Shown here: positions 11,505 through 20,522 of the stretch, piece after piece
How the letters are laid out: each line of letters begins with the position of its first letter
Position numbering within the stretch: the first letter of the stretch is position 1
Source: Caballeronia glathei
GTDB lineage: Bacteria; Pseudomonadota; Gammaproteobacteria; Burkholderiales; Burkholderiaceae
Reading direction: 5' to 3'
Assembly: GCF_000698595.1 (NCBI RefSeq)
Contig: NZ_JFHC01000016.1
Span: 49,128-113,127, forward strand
Length of the DNA stretch: 64,000 nucleotides
The notes under the pieces: model-generated
What the model saw: only the letters and a program-made list of their open reading frames with translations
What the model was told of the DNA's origin: nothing
Databases searched by the model: none
Program-made: the position numbers and the translations under genes

Positions 11505-12572
11505 ATGACCATTGTCTTCAACGAAGAAAACTTCCGCGCTCCCTATACGTTCCGGAACAGCGATCAGGCCATCCTGCGCTTTCCGTTTCCGTTCCCGGAG
11601 GACCGCTACATGTACTCGGTCAACATCGAGCCGCATGTGAAGGGCGGCGCGTCGGCCGCGTTCGGAGCAACCTTCGATATCGACGAACACTATGTCTCCG
11701 AATGCCGCGACCGGGCGCTCACGCTGGAGCGCGATCCGTTGCGCTCGCAGGTGCTCGATCACATGGACGCCGCGCAGTGGGACACGCTCGAAATGATCAT
11801 GGAAAGCCTCGCGGCGGACTATCCCGAGCATTTCAAGTTGACACGCGACGGCGACCACTGGACCTGGATCAACCAGCCGCTCGGTCTGGAGCAGCAGTTC
11901 GTGTTCGGCGACGTGGCCACGCTGCCGTGCCCGCCCTTCGAATACATCACGCGCCAGGCCCAGGGCGACTACGTACTGCTCGACCATCGCGACGACAACC
12001 TTTTCATGGATGGCGGCACGGTCACGACCCAAGCCGACTGGTCGCTCGACTTCGATCTCGGCATGAGCTTCATGGAGTGGCATGGTCCCGTGCCGCTCGC
12101 GCATCAGGCGGGCATCTTCGAGCGCGCGCTGAAGTTCCTGCTGCGCCTGCAGCTCGGCGCGCCCGTGCGGCGCCTGAACTGGACCATGACGGTCAATCCG
12201 CGTCTGGACACGTCGCCCGAGACCTATCCGGAGTGGGGTCCGGACCGGGCAAGCATCACGCCCGAGAACGTGGGGCGCAAGTTGCACCTGCGCGTCGAGT
12301 TGCAGACGCTCTTCAGGCTGCCGCGCAGCAACGCGATCCTCTTTTGCGTGCGCTGCTACCTGATCGCGTTCGACGAACTCGTGCGCGTGCCGAAATGGGG
12401 AAGGCGCATGCATCGCGTGCTCGGATCGCTGCCGCCGGAGCTTGTCGAGTACAAGGGCATCACGCGGTATCGGCAGACCGCGGTGCAGTGGCTTTCCCAG
12501 TTCGACGACGGACTGCCCACGAGCGCGGGCACGCATTCGGAAGCCGACCGGCTGGAGGAGCAAGTCACGTAA
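11505..12572 (+). CDS. dmmD: Heme-dependent oxidative N-demethylase catalytic subunit, DUF3445 (DmmD/HODM-alpha-like)
   Basis: 355 residues from ATG at 11505. Sequence features of the DUF3445/HODM-alpha family are present: the N-terminal FPFPFPEDRYMYSVNIEPH, the central DHRDDNLFMDGGTVTTQADWSLDFDLGMSFMEWHGPVP, and the C-terminal ETYPEWGP and RVELQTLFRLPRSNAILFCVRCYL. Family members hold heme in a PAS-like fold and oxidise secondary methylamines with O2, giving formaldehyde. Here the likely substrate is the dimethylamine made by the TMADH encoded at 6585-8777. Cytoplasmic, no signal peptide. It follows dmmB by 24 nt. Identity of the true substrate is inference. Confidence 0.88.
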   Translation: MTIVFNEENFRAPYTFRNSDQAILRFPFPFPEDRYMYSVNIEPHVKGGASAAFGATFDIDEHYVSECRDRALTLERDPLRSQVLDHMDAAQWDTLEMIMESLAADYPEHFKLTRDGDHWTWINQPLGLEQQFVFGDVATLPCPPFEYITRQAQGDYVLLDHRDDNLFMDGGTVTTQADWSLDFDLGMSFMEWHGPVPLAHQAGIFERALKFLLRLQLGAPVRRLNWTMTVNPRLDTSPETYPEWGPDRASITPENVGRKLHLRVELQTLFRLPRSNAILFCVRCYLIAFDELVRVPKWGRRMHRVLGSLPPELVEYKGITRYRQTAVQWLSQFDDGLPTSAGTHSEADRLEEQVT

Positions 12573-12629
12573 GCCCGCAACGTCCCCGTTTTTTGTCATT
12601 GCTTTAATCCTGTACCCCCGCAATGCCCT

Positions 12630-12670
12630 CCTTCGCGAGCATGCCCCGATTGCGGCGAGGCTCGCGAAGG
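12630..12670 (+). repeat. Perfect 11-bp inverted repeat between dmmD and permease gene
   Basis: CCTTCGCGAGC (12630-12640) and GCTCGCGAAGG (12660-12670) with a 19-nt loop, in a 150-nt gap of the rightward operon. No U-tract follows. It may protect or process the mRNA, or hold back translation of the permease gene whose ribosome site starts about 40 nt later. Confidence 0.6.
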
Positions 12671-12722
12671 ACGTGCGTGATGATTCCACGTATCGGTGAC
12701 TCAACCTGAAAGGAAGACAGAG

Positions 12723-14399
12723 ATGAGTGCGATTCCCGAAGACTATGCCGGCGAACCCGACGGTTCTCTGCAGAGAAAGATAAGCTGGACCGGTGCGTTC
12801 TGGGTGGCGAGCGGCGTGCCCGCGCTGGTGTTGTTCTCGATCGGCTCGATTGCCGCAACCGTCGGCAAGCTGTCATGGGCCGTGTGGATCATCTCGATCG
12901 GACTCGGGTTCGTCCAGTCGTTTGCGTACGCGGAGATCGCAGGACTATTCCCGCACAAGTCGGGGGGCGCATCGGTCTATGGGGCGATCGCCTGGGTCCG
13001 CTATTCGAAACTGTTCGCACCGTTATCGGTGTGGTGCAACTGGTTCGCGTGGTCGCCGGTGCTCGCGATCGGCTCGGGGCTGGCAGCGGGGTACATCCTC
13101 TCGGTCATGTTCCCGCCCGACGCGGCGATCAACACGTGGCAGATCACGCTCTGCAGCCTCGACTGGCTGCGATCGGGCCTGAGCCTTCGCATCAACTCGA
13201 CGTTCATCCTCGGCGCCGCGGTCCTGCTGATCACGTTCGCCATCCAGCATCGCGGCATCCTGAACGCAGCGCGCATCCAGACGATTCTCGGCGTCGCCGC
13301 GCTGATTCCGCTCATTCTCGTCGGCACGGTGCCGCTGATCACGGGCGACCTGCCGATGCAGAACCTTCTGCCGCTCGTGCCATTCGCGAAGGATGCCGCA
13401 GGCCAGGTCGTGGATGGCGCGTGGGGCATGGGCGGCGTCACCCTGATGGCGGGCGGGCTCTTCATCGCCGCGTGGTCGACCTATGGTTTCGAAACGGCGG
13501 TCTGCTATACGCGTGAATTCCGCGACCCGAAGGTGGATACGTTCAAGGCGATCCTGTATTCCGGCCTCTTGTGCATCTTCGTGTTCACGGTCGTGCCTCT
13601 CTCGTTCCAGGGCGTGCTAGGCCTCGGCCATCTCGTCACGCCCGAAGTGAAGGACGCGTCGGGCAAGGTCGTTTCGGCGGCGGTCTACAACGGCATGCTG
13701 TCACCGGACATCTATAGCGGCATGGGCGTCGCGAAAGCGATGGCGCCGATGATCCACGGCGGCCTGCTCGTCGAGAGGATACTCGTCGTGATGCTGGTGC
13801 TCGCGCTCGTGCTCGCGATCATGACCTCGATGGCCGGCTCTTCGCGCACGCTGTATCAGGCGTCGGTGGACGGCTGGCTGCCGAAGTACCTCTCGCATGT
13901 CAACTCGCATGGCGCGCCGACGCGTGCCATGTGGACCGACCTGTGCTTCAACCTGATCCTGCTGCTGATGTCGGACTACGTGTTCGTGCTCGCGATGTCC
14001 AATGTCGGATACATCATCTTCAACTTCCTGAACCTGAATTCGGCGTGGATCCACCGGCTCGACCGCCCGGACTGGAGCCGTCCGTTCCGTGCGCCGAACT
14101 GGCTGCTCGCGCTCGGCACGCTGTTCTCCTTCGTGAACCTCGGGCTGCTCGGCATGGGCGCGGACATCTGGGGTGCAGGCACGCTGTTCTCGGGCCTGAC
14201 GTTCGCCGCATTGATCCTCCCTGTGTTCGTCTACCGCCACTACATCGTCGACCGGGGGCATTTCCCCGACGCGATGAAGGAAGACATGCAGCTCGTGGGC
14301 AGCGGCAGGGTGCAGAAGCGCGCGGGAATTCTGCCCTACGCGACGGTGCTGGCCGGCATCATCGTGGTGGCGGTCACGCACAACATGGCCGTCTATTGA
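12723..14399 (+). CDS. APC-superfamily amino acid/amine permease
   Basis: 558 residues from ATG at 12723 with AGGAAGACAG upstream. About 12 to 14 hydrophobic helices run through the protein, beginning with SGVPALVLFSIGSIAATVG near 45 and WIISIGLGFVQSFAYAEIAG. The helix-1/helix-2 region with PHKSGGASVYGAIAW is characteristic of the APC family. It sits between dmmD-like and dmmA-like genes, so it probably brings a methylated amine or an N-methylated amino compound into the cell. The family does not reveal the substrate. The N-terminal 25 residues are cytoplasmic and charged. Confidence 0.9.
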   Translation: MSAIPEDYAGEPDGSLQRKISWTGAFWVASGVPALVLFSIGSIAATVGKLSWAVWIISIGLGFVQSFAYAEIAGLFPHKSGGASVYGAIAWVRYSKLFAPLSVWCNWFAWSPVLAIGSGLAAGYILSVMFPPDAAINTWQITLCSLDWLRSGLSLRINSTFILGAAVLLITFAIQHRGILNAARIQTILGVAALIPLILVGTVPLITGDLPMQNLLPLVPFAKDAAGQVVDGAWGMGGVTLMAGGLFIAAWSTYGFETAVCYTREFRDPKVDTFKAILYSGLLCIFVFTVVPLSFQGVLGLGHLVTPEVKDASGKVVSAAVYNGMLSPDIYSGMGVAKAMAPMIHGGLLVERILVVMLVLALVLAIMTSMAGSSRTLYQASVDGWLPKYLSHVNSHGAPTRAMWTDLCFNLILLLMSDYVFVLAMSNVGYIIFNFLNLNSAWIHRLDRPDWSRPFRAPNWLLALGTLFSFVNLGLLGMGADIWGAGTLFSGLTFAALILPVFVYRHYIVDRGHFPDAMKEDMQLVGSGRVQKRAGILPYATVLAGIIVVAVTHNMAVY

Positions 14400-14465
14400 T
14401 TGCGCAACCCCAACACGCAGATTGCGCAACCTCATCACGCAACGTTCAAACCGGACTGCACTGAG

Positions 14466-15032
14466 ATGATGACTTCGACCAACACCAGCCGCCCGACCTA
14501 TGTCCCGCTGGAAGCGGACCCGCATGGCACGCAACACTGGTTCGTTACATCCGGGGCGACCGATGCCGACCGCGCCCGCGCCCAGGCTGCGCTCAGCCGG
14601 GCCGTGCCGCTTGAAGTATGGGCCGTGGACGCGGGCACGTCGCAAGCCGGGCCTTTGCGCCGGTTCGACGATGAACGCGCGCTCCTCGCCGCGCTCGAGC
14701 ATGCGCTGCGCGACGCGAAGATCGGTCTGCGGATCTACGCGCTCGGCAGCGAGCCGTTCATCTGGTCCGTGCGGCAACTCGGCGAGCGCTTCGCGATTGC
14801 GCGCGAAGCGGTGAGGGTGGCCCATAGCGGCAGCCTGCATCGCCGGGTGTACTGCATTCATTGCCGGACGCTGAACGAAGGCGTGACCACCAGCGTCGCC
14901 GAGTGCGGAGGGTGCAAGCGCAGCCTCTTCGTGCGAGACCATTTCTCGCGGCGGCTGGCGGCATTCATGGGCGTGCAGGCCGATGCGGAGAATCCCGGCG
15001 AGTTGCCGCAACCCGAGCAGGTCTACCTGTAG
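14466..15032 (+). CDS. dmmA: DmmA-like subunit of dimethylamine monooxygenase
   Basis: 188 residues from ATG at 14466 (ATG at 14469 is equally possible; a TTG further upstream directly abuts the permease stop and is unlikely). The C-terminus carries the family mark: CIHCRTLNEGVTTSVAECGG, a C-x2-C...C-x2-C zinc-ribbon-like motif, followed by LFVRDHFSRRLAAFMGV. The N-terminal half (PTYVPLEADPHGTQHWFVTS) resembles the ferredoxin-reductase-like N-domain of DmmA. It is the last gene of the rightward operon and completes the DmmABCD set. The exact biochemical role of DmmA is not clear from sequence. Confidence 0.85.
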   Translation: MMTSTNTSRPTYVPLEADPHGTQHWFVTSGATDADRARAQAALSRAVPLEVWAVDAGTSQAGPLRRFDDERALLAALEHALRDAKIGLRIYALGSEPFIWSVRQLGERFAIAREAVRVAHSGSLHRRVYCIHCRTLNEGVTTSVAECGGCKRSLFVRDHFSRRLAAFMGVQADAENPGELPQPEQVYL

Positions 15033-15130
15033 TTTCCTCTCCTGGCGTCTTCTCGAAGGGATACCGTGAGCCTGTTGACACCCGCGGTAGACGCGGCGCC
15101 GATCAAGCCGTATTGATGTCGTGGAGGGTA

Positions 15131-15162
15131 GTCCGCCGGGGTCGCCCTGGCGGACTTTTTTA
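15131..15162 (+). terminator. Rho-independent terminator of the dmm operon
   Basis: AGTCCGCC and GGCGGACT flank an inner GGG-TCG-CCC stem, followed directly by TTTTTTATTT. It lies 99 nt after the dmmA-like stop and 25 nt before the end of the convergent kinase gene. Confidence 0.92.
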
Positions 15163-15186
15163 TTTGGCGTGCGCCGGTTCGCGGAA

Positions 15187-16998
15187 TCACCGGTCCGAAT
15201 CGCTCGCTCTGCTGCGCGCCTTTTCAGCCGTGATCGAAGCGGGGACAAACGTCAGCACCACGCGCGACCCGGTGCCTGGCGAGCGGATATCGAGCCGGCC
15301 GCCGAGGCTTCGCGCACGCTCGCGCATGATCGCGAGGCCGTAGTGATGCTCGTCGCCATGTTCGCGCGTGATGCCGCGTCCATCGTCTTCGATCGTCACC
15401 GTGACCTCGCTCCCGCTCGACGACAGTTGCACGAGCGCCGTCGACGCCCGCGCGTGGCGGACCACGTTGGTCAGGGCCTCGCGCACGATCTGCACGACGT
15501 GCAATTCCTCGTTGACCGTGAGCCGCATGCGGCGGATCCGGTTGTCGATCGAAATCTGTATCTCGCTGCGCGATGCGAATTCGTCGACCACTTCTTCGAG
15601 CGTCGACGCGAGGCCCTGCGCGTGCATCGATGTGCGAAAGGTCGTGAGCAGCTCGCGCAGATGGCGGTAGGCGCTGTCGATGCCTTCGCGGATGGCCTGC
15701 GCGATCTGTCCGACGTCGCTCTTCGCCAGGTCCTCGGGCAGCACTGCCTGCAGGCGAGCCAGCTGAATCTTCATGTACGAGAGCGATTGCGCGAGCGAGT
15801 CGTGCAGTTCGCGCGCGATCGCGTTGCGTTCCTCGAGCAGGACCATGCGGCGATCGCGCACGTCACGACCCAGGTTCGAGATTGCGTGAGCCAGCACGCT
15901 CGCGATCGTTTCCATCAGGTGAAGATGGCGCGGCTCGAACCGCGTGTCGGGGTCGCCTTCGCAGATCAAGACGCCATAGGTTTCCGAAGGCACGCGAACC
16001 GGCGACGCGAGGACCGGCAGCGGCACCCCGGTGCCCTTGCTGGCGGATACGGCGCGCACGCCGGACAGCGTCATCAGTTCGTGCACCACGCGGTCGCGCA
16101 CGATGAGCGGCGGATCGCCCCCCGGCGAGACCACCACATCGACGCCCAGCAGATGCGCCGAGGATTCCGACAGCACGAGCGCCACCCGGCGCGCGCGCGA
16201 AATGCCGAGGAGGCGTTGCAGCAGCGCTTCGAGCGTGCCGCGCGACGGCACGTCTTCGGCGAGCTGGGCGCAGATGTAGTGAAGCAGGTCGAGCGACTGA
16301 TCGGCGAACGCGATGTGATCCTCGACGATGCGCTTCAGGCGCGCCGATTCGTCCTTCTCGCTGCGCAGGCGCGCAGACAGGTGGTTTTGCAGCTTCAGCA
16401 GCCGGTCGATTTCGTCCCGCCCTTCGGGCGTCGTATGCCCCGCCTGCGTGAGCGCCTGCAAGGTCAGCGCCGGACGCACGACGAACGCGCTGCGCGCGCC
16501 CCACGCAAGCGTCGCGACGCCCGTGAGCAGCAGCATCGCCGTGCAGGCCTGCAAAAGCGCGATCACTCCCGCATGTGCTTCGGCTTCGCGTTCGACCTCG
16601 GTTCGCAGTGCGTCGATGGTCGTCACGGAATCGAGCCTGCCGCCGGACACGGGGCCCGCATCGGGCAGCGCCTTGACGAGGCCGTCGAGCGCCGCGCTCG
16701 GTGCGCCGCGTTGCCTCCAGTCCGCCAATAACGTATCGTTGCGAACGAGGAGATCGGCGTGCATGCGCGCTGACGCGGCCGCTTCCGGCGAGGCGGGCGC
16801 CTCTAGCGCCGCGAGTCGCCACAAGCGGGCGGATTCACGCAGATTGGAGATGGTCTGGCGATACGCGATGTCACCGTCGATTCGCATGCGCTCGCTCACG
16901 AACAGCAGCGTGATCAGCGCAACGAGGCAGGCAAGCACCGCGCAGGTTTTGGCGTACAGTGGATGACGGCGATACGGCGCGGGCTGGGCGGCATTCAT
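15187..16998 (-). CDS. NarX-type sensor histidine kinase
   Basis: 603 residues from ATG at 16998; an in-frame ATG at 17040 would add 14 residues. Two membrane helices (LACLVALITLLFVSE near 25 and LLQACTAMLLLTGVATLAWG near 150) enclose a periplasmic helical domain. A HAMP-like helix and a GAF-like domain follow, then the dimerisation box with phosphorylated His in ERNAIARELHDSLAQSLSYM and a HATPase with DDGRGIT and GLAIMRERA. This is the NarX/NarQ-type family that pairs with NarL-type regulators. It is the only such kinase in the window and lies between the two NarL-type regulator genes. It is convergent with the dmm operon and divergent from the PAS/GGDEF gene. Signal unknown. Confidence 0.92.
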   Translation of the reverse strand: MNAAQPAPYRRHPLYAKTCAVLACLVALITLLFVSERMRIDGDIAYRQTISNLRESARLWRLAALEAPASPEAAASARMHADLLVRNDTLLADWRQRGAPSAALDGLVKALPDAGPVSGGRLDSVTTIDALRTEVEREAEAHAGVIALLQACTAMLLLTGVATLAWGARSAFVVRPALTLQALTQAGHTTPEGRDEIDRLLKLQNHLSARLRSEKDESARLKRIVEDHIAFADQSLDLLHYICAQLAEDVPSRGTLEALLQRLLGISRARRVALVLSESSAHLLGVDVVVSPGGDPPLIVRDRVVHELMTLSGVRAVSASKGTGVPLPVLASPVRVPSETYGVLICEGDPDTRFEPRHLHLMETIASVLAHAISNLGRDVRDRRMVLLEERNAIARELHDSLAQSLSYMKIQLARLQAVLPEDLAKSDVGQIAQAIREGIDSAYRHLRELLTTFRTSMHAQGLASTLEEVVDEFASRSEIQISIDNRIRRMRLTVNEELHVVQIVREALTNVVRHARASTALVQLSSSGSEVTVTIEDDGRGITREHGDEHHYGLAIMRERARSLGGRLDIRSPGTGSRVVLTFVPASITAEKARSRASDSDR

Positions 16999-17074
16999 CT
17001 GTGGGTGGCTGGCTGAGAGGCGTGCGGCGGATACGCCCATGCTCCATGTTCCGGGATCGGGAAATCAAGGCGTC

Positions 17075-18973
17075 ATGTCAGTTTATCTGTTTTCGACCGT
17101 GTTGCTGCTTGCCGTAGCCTCGCTGGTCGTGGGGAGGCTGGGCATCGGCCCCCAGGTGGACGCACTATTGTATGTTTGCATGGCGTTCGCGGGCGCAGTC
17201 GCCGCGAGCCTTCTCGTGATGGCCTATGCATCGGGCGCGCGACGCGCGACGCGCCGCGGTACGCCCGGCGCCGAATCGCCGCAGCTGAGCGCATTCGCCG
17301 CGAATCTTTCCACGCCGGCCGTGCTGCTCGACCGCGACGCGCTTGTCTTCGTCAACGAGGCGTTTCTCAAGCACGCGCGCTGGGAACCCTATGTTGATGA
17401 TATCGTCGGCATGCCGTTCAACAACCTCGTTCATCCGCAGTCGCTGCTCGATCTGACGAAGCTGCTTCAGGAGGCAGGCGACGACGAGGAACGCACCTCC
17501 GGTTCGCTGCGTATCGCATATGGCGACGGCACGTTCCGCCTGCATCCGGTGACGGCGCTGCGCGGCAAGGGCTCGCATCTCACGATGCTGCAGTTTCCCG
17601 CGCCCTATGCGAGTGCCGACGAGCAGCGCAACGAAGCGCAGGTGCAGCACTATTGTCAGGACGTCGTGGTGCAACTGCCCCAGGCGCTCTTTCGCGTCGA
17701 CCGCGAACTGCACCTGATCTTCGCGAATCCGGCGTGGCGCAACCTGATGCGCATCGTCGGCAACAGCGTGGACCGTGCGCCGTTCGGGAGCTTCTTTCAC
17801 CCGGAGGACCGCGAGGCGCTCAGCGCGAAGCTGACGGGGGTGCTCGATGGCCACATCAGCGAGCTCAGCACGGAAGCCAGGATGATCCGCTCCGACGAAA
17901 CCCTGATTCACGTCGAATTGCGCTGCCACGGTGTCACCGACGAAGAGGGCAAGCTGATCGGCGCAGTGGGTCTTGCGAACGACATTTCGAATCGCCGCCG
18001 CAACGAAGACGCGCTGCGCGCGAGCCGCCGCAGCCTGCGCACGCTGCTCGCGAACCTGCGCGCGATGATCTATCGCGGGCAGAACAACCGGCGCTGGTCG
18101 ATGGAGTTCGTGAGCGAAGGGTGCTTCGAACTGACGGGCTATGAAGCGAGCGAACTGCTCGACGACGAACGCATCAGCTTCGGCTCGCTGATCCATCCCG
18201 ATGACCGCGAATTCGTCTGGAACGAGGTGCAGTCGCGCCTCCTGACAGGCGAGCCTTACGAGCTGACTTACCGGATCATCGACCGGTCGGGCGAAACGAA
18301 ATGGGTGTGGGATCAGGGGCGCGGCATCTTCTCCGCACGCGACGAACTGATCGGCGTGGAAGGCTTCATCATCGAAGTGACGCGCAGGCGTCTTGCGGAG
18401 GAAAGCGCCCGGCGGCGGCTCGTGTTCGACCGGTCCACCGGCCTCACCAATGCGACGATGTTCATGGACCGTCTGAGCTTCGCGAACGCGATGGCACGGC
18501 GCACCGGCCTCCTTTGCGCCGTGTTCGCGGTGCGCGTGACGGGTCTCAAGCATATCGCCGAGCGCTTCGGGCAGGATTATGCGGATCGCGTGCTGGTCCA
18601 TCTCGGCACGCGTTTGCAGGACGCGGAGGCGGACGTGAACTGCGCGACGCTGCTCGACAAGCAGGACTTCGCGATGATCGTCGCTGATTTCAGGGCGTCG
18701 TCGCTTGGCTGGAGCGACGCGGCCGCGCAGATCGAGCAACTGGCGCAGCGCGACCGCGATGCCGCGCTCGACATGCTCGCGGACGCGTTGCAGCGTCTCG
18801 TCGGCCGGCCGCTACGACTGGAAGGGTACGAATTCAATGCACCGGTGCGAGTAGGATGGGCGCTCGCGCAAGGCGAGCCGGCCAACGCACAGGACCTGCT
18901 CGACCGCGCGCTCGACGCGGCAGGCGCCGTGCCCGCCGCCGACAGGGCGCCACAAGAGGACGAAAACAGATGA
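17075..18973 (+). CDS. Membrane PAS sensor with degenerate GGDEF domain
   Basis: 632 residues from ATG at 17075 (MSVYLFS). Two membrane helices lie in the first 55 residues, then three PAS-like segments (near 80-180, 200-320 and 330-450, the last with PAC motif TKWVWDQGRGIF). The C-terminus resembles a diguanylate cyclase (DRSTGLTNATMFMDRL, a fold like DxLTGLxNR), but the active-site GGDEF is replaced by LDKQDF. It should therefore not make c-di-GMP; it could bind it or act by protein contact. Its stop overlaps the start of the XRE-cupin regulator (ATGA), suggesting the two work as a pair. Confidence 0.88.
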   Translation: MSVYLFSTVLLLAVASLVVGRLGIGPQVDALLYVCMAFAGAVAASLLVMAYASGARRATRRGTPGAESPQLSAFAANLSTPAVLLDRDALVFVNEAFLKHARWEPYVDDIVGMPFNNLVHPQSLLDLTKLLQEAGDDEERTSGSLRIAYGDGTFRLHPVTALRGKGSHLTMLQFPAPYASADEQRNEAQVQHYCQDVVVQLPQALFRVDRELHLIFANPAWRNLMRIVGNSVDRAPFGSFFHPEDREALSAKLTGVLDGHISELSTEARMIRSDETLIHVELRCHGVTDEEGKLIGAVGLANDISNRRRNEDALRASRRSLRTLLANLRAMIYRGQNNRRWSMEFVSEGCFELTGYEASELLDDERISFGSLIHPDDREFVWNEVQSRLLTGEPYELTYRIIDRSGETKWVWDQGRGIFSARDELIGVEGFIIEVTRRRLAEESARRRLVFDRSTGLTNATMFMDRLSFANAMARRTGLLCAVFAVRVTGLKHIAERFGQDYADRVLVHLGTRLQDAEADVNCATLLDKQDFAMIVADFRASSLGWSDAAAQIEQLAQRDRDAALDMLADALQRLVGRPLRLEGYEFNAPVRVGWALAQGEPANAQDLLDRALDAAGAVPAADRAPQEDENR

Positions 18974-19638
18974 CCAAACACACGGAAGCGGATGCGAAGC
19001 GCGAGGGGCCGACGCTCGACGCGGCGGACAGCGACGGGCAGTCCGCTTCGATGTCGATCGAGCATTTTCTCGGCAAGGTCGTGCGGGAAAATCGCACGAA
19101 CCAGGGGCTGACGATCGCCGAACTTGCCGAGCAGAGCGGCCTGTCACGCGGCATGGTATCGAAGATCGAAAACGGACAGGTCTCGACCAGCCTGGAATCG
19201 ATGGTGAGTATCGCGCGGGCGCTCGGCATTTCGATGTCGTCGCTGTTCAAGAACTTCGAAGGACAAGAAGGCCGCGCGCAACATGTGAAGGCGGGCAAGG
19301 GCATGGAAGTGGTCCGCCGCGGTACGACGAAAGGGCATACGTATCACCTGCTGGCTTACGATCAGGGGCCGGTGAAGCTCTTCGAGCCGTTCCTCATTTC
19401 GATGGACGACGAAGCCGAAATCTTTCCGACGTTCGAGCATCCCGGCACTGAATTCATCTACATGCTGCAGGGCAAGATGGAGTATCGGCACGGCAACCGC
19501 AGCTACCTGCTGCAGCCCGGCGATGCGTTCACGTTTCGCGGCTCGGTGCCGCATGGCCCCGAGCGGCTCATCAAGCTGCCGATCCGCTTCATCACCATCA
19601 TCATGTACGGTCAGACGCAGGGCGGCGTCGAATCCTGA
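18970..19638 (+). CDS. XRE-family regulator with C-terminal cupin domain
   Basis: 222 residues from ATG at 18970, overlapping the sensor stop. An HTH of the XRE type (LTIAELAEQSGLSRGMVSKI ENGQ region, residues 45-75) is followed by a cupin sensor domain (FPTFEHPGTEFIYMLQGKMEYRHG region and LQPGDAFTFRGSVPHGPER). Such proteins (PuuR/SutR type) often control amine or amino-acid catabolism and sense a small ligand through the cupin. Its place beside the methylated-amine island makes it a candidate local regulator, though no operator can be assigned. Confidence 0.92.
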   Translation: MTKHTEADAKREGPTLDAADSDGQSASMSIEHFLGKVVRENRTNQGLTIAELAEQSGLSRGMVSKIENGQVSTSLESMVSIARALGISMSSLFKNFEGQEGRAQHVKAGKGMEVVRRGTTKGHTYHLLAYDQGPVKLFEPFLISMDDEAEIFPTFEHPGTEFIYMLQGKMEYRHGNRSYLLQPGDAFTFRGSVPHGPERLIKLPIRFITIIMYGQTQGGVES

Positions 19639-19656
19639 GTGCGCACACACTGCGCT

Positions 19657-19947
19657 TCAGTCGTATCTCTCAGTGCGCCGCTGGCTCTGATCGTGTCTTC
19701 GCCACGACTGCGCCACGAGCGCATGCAACTGTTTTTCCCCCATCCTCGTCGACACCGATTCGACGTATGAGTGATGCCAGGGACAGAGCGGTGCACGCAG
19801 GCGCCGGGCATCGAGATAGCGCAGCAGGGCGATCTTCGTGTGGCCGCACGCGACGCTGTGCTCGAACAGCGCCAGGGCCGCGGCGGCATCCGCGCATTCA
19901 CGGACGCGCCGGGCGAGTTCACGGGTGCTGCCCCGATCCAGCTTCAT
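19657..19947 (-). CDS. Small hypothetical protein
   Basis: 96 residues from ATG at 19947 (an ATG at 19965 is also in frame). The sequence is helical and rich in Arg, Ala and Leu, with ELARRVRECADAAAALALF and several His and Cys. I do not recognise the family. No signal peptide or membrane segment. It is convergent with the XRE-cupin gene, 18 nt apart. Codon positions look plausible for a real gene but there is no strong ribosome site. Confidence 0.5.
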   Translation of the reverse strand: MKLDRGSTRELARRVRECADAAAALALFEHSVACGHTKIALLRYLDARRLRAPLCPWHHSYVESVSTRMGEKQLHALVAQSWRRHDQSQRRTERYD

Positions 19948-20058
19948 TGATCCGTGCCAGCGCAAGCGCGGCCGGTCAGCGGGCGTTTCAGAGTGTGCCG
20001 GCGTTGTGGCAGCGTGCGCCCCGCATTCGGCAAGCGGGAATCATTCATGTATCGCATG

Positions 20059-20349
20059 TCAGGCTGCGTGCCGCTCGGAAAGCGCATCGGATTGATGGGT
20101 CGAAGCGTCCATCAGGCGATATGAGATTGCGGGCTGCTGGCGCGGGGAAGGGAAGACGCGCCACGAGCCGTCGCCGTGCCGGAAGAAGAAAATGGCGAAT
20201 GGATACGACTGCTGCGTCGACTCGACACGCACAAAACGTTGTTTGCTCTCCCGCATGCGACCGAATTGCGTGACGTGCGCCGGCATCGCCGGGTTCGGCG
20301 CAAACCATTTTTCAATGAGCTGACGCAACGAATGTTCGCCGGTGTTCAT
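20059..20349 (-). CDS. Hypothetical protein, probable NarL-regulon member
   Basis: 96 residues from ATG at 20349; GGAGAGG nine bases upstream decides the start against a longer frame reaching 20634. The sequence (HSLRQLIEKWFAPNP, SYPFAIFFFRHGDGSWRVFPS) suggests a small globular mixed alpha/beta protein; I recognise no domain. Its promoter region carries a 7-2-7 palindrome and a good -35/-10 pair (TTGTAT, 17 nt, AATAAT) at 20435-20505, in the same spacing as upstream of the gene at 20948. It is probably switched on by one of the NarL-type regulators. Confidence 0.75.
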   Translation of the reverse strand: MNTGEHSLRQLIEKWFAPNPAMPAHVTQFGRMRESKQRFVRVESTQQSYPFAIFFFRHGDGSWRVFPSPRQQPAISYRLMDASTHQSDALSERHAA

Positions 20350-20489
20350 GTGCCTCTCCTCAATCCATGCCAGTTCGTTCGACCACGTTGCTTCCCGAGC
20401 TTTGGCGGAGAACGATCGTGTGACGCGTGCGACGCCCTGCAAACGATTATTCGCGCGCCCGGCGACCGATACAATTGCCCAGGATGGGC

Positions 20490-20505
20490 TCCTCCCTTGG
20501 AGGTA
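20490..20505 (-). promoter_or_regulatory. NarL-type 7-2-7 palindrome, promoter of 20349 gene
   Basis: On the minus strand TACCTCC-AA-GGGAGGA, followed after 11 nt by TGGGCAATTG and then a sigma-70-like pair TTGTAT-17 nt-AATAAT. The layout is shared base for base in spacing with the site at 21046. Confidence 0.65.
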
Positions 20506-20522
20506 GACGGGCGGGTCAATTG

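Noticed and set aside
10422..12704. 760-codon open frame on the minus strand across dmmB and dmmD
   Set aside because: Antisense artefact; the plus strand carries two family-matching proteins with ribosome sites.
13701..15248. 515-codon minus-strand frame opposite the permease and dmmA genes
   Set aside because: Arg/His-rich shadow with no motif; it runs through a strong terminator of the other strand.
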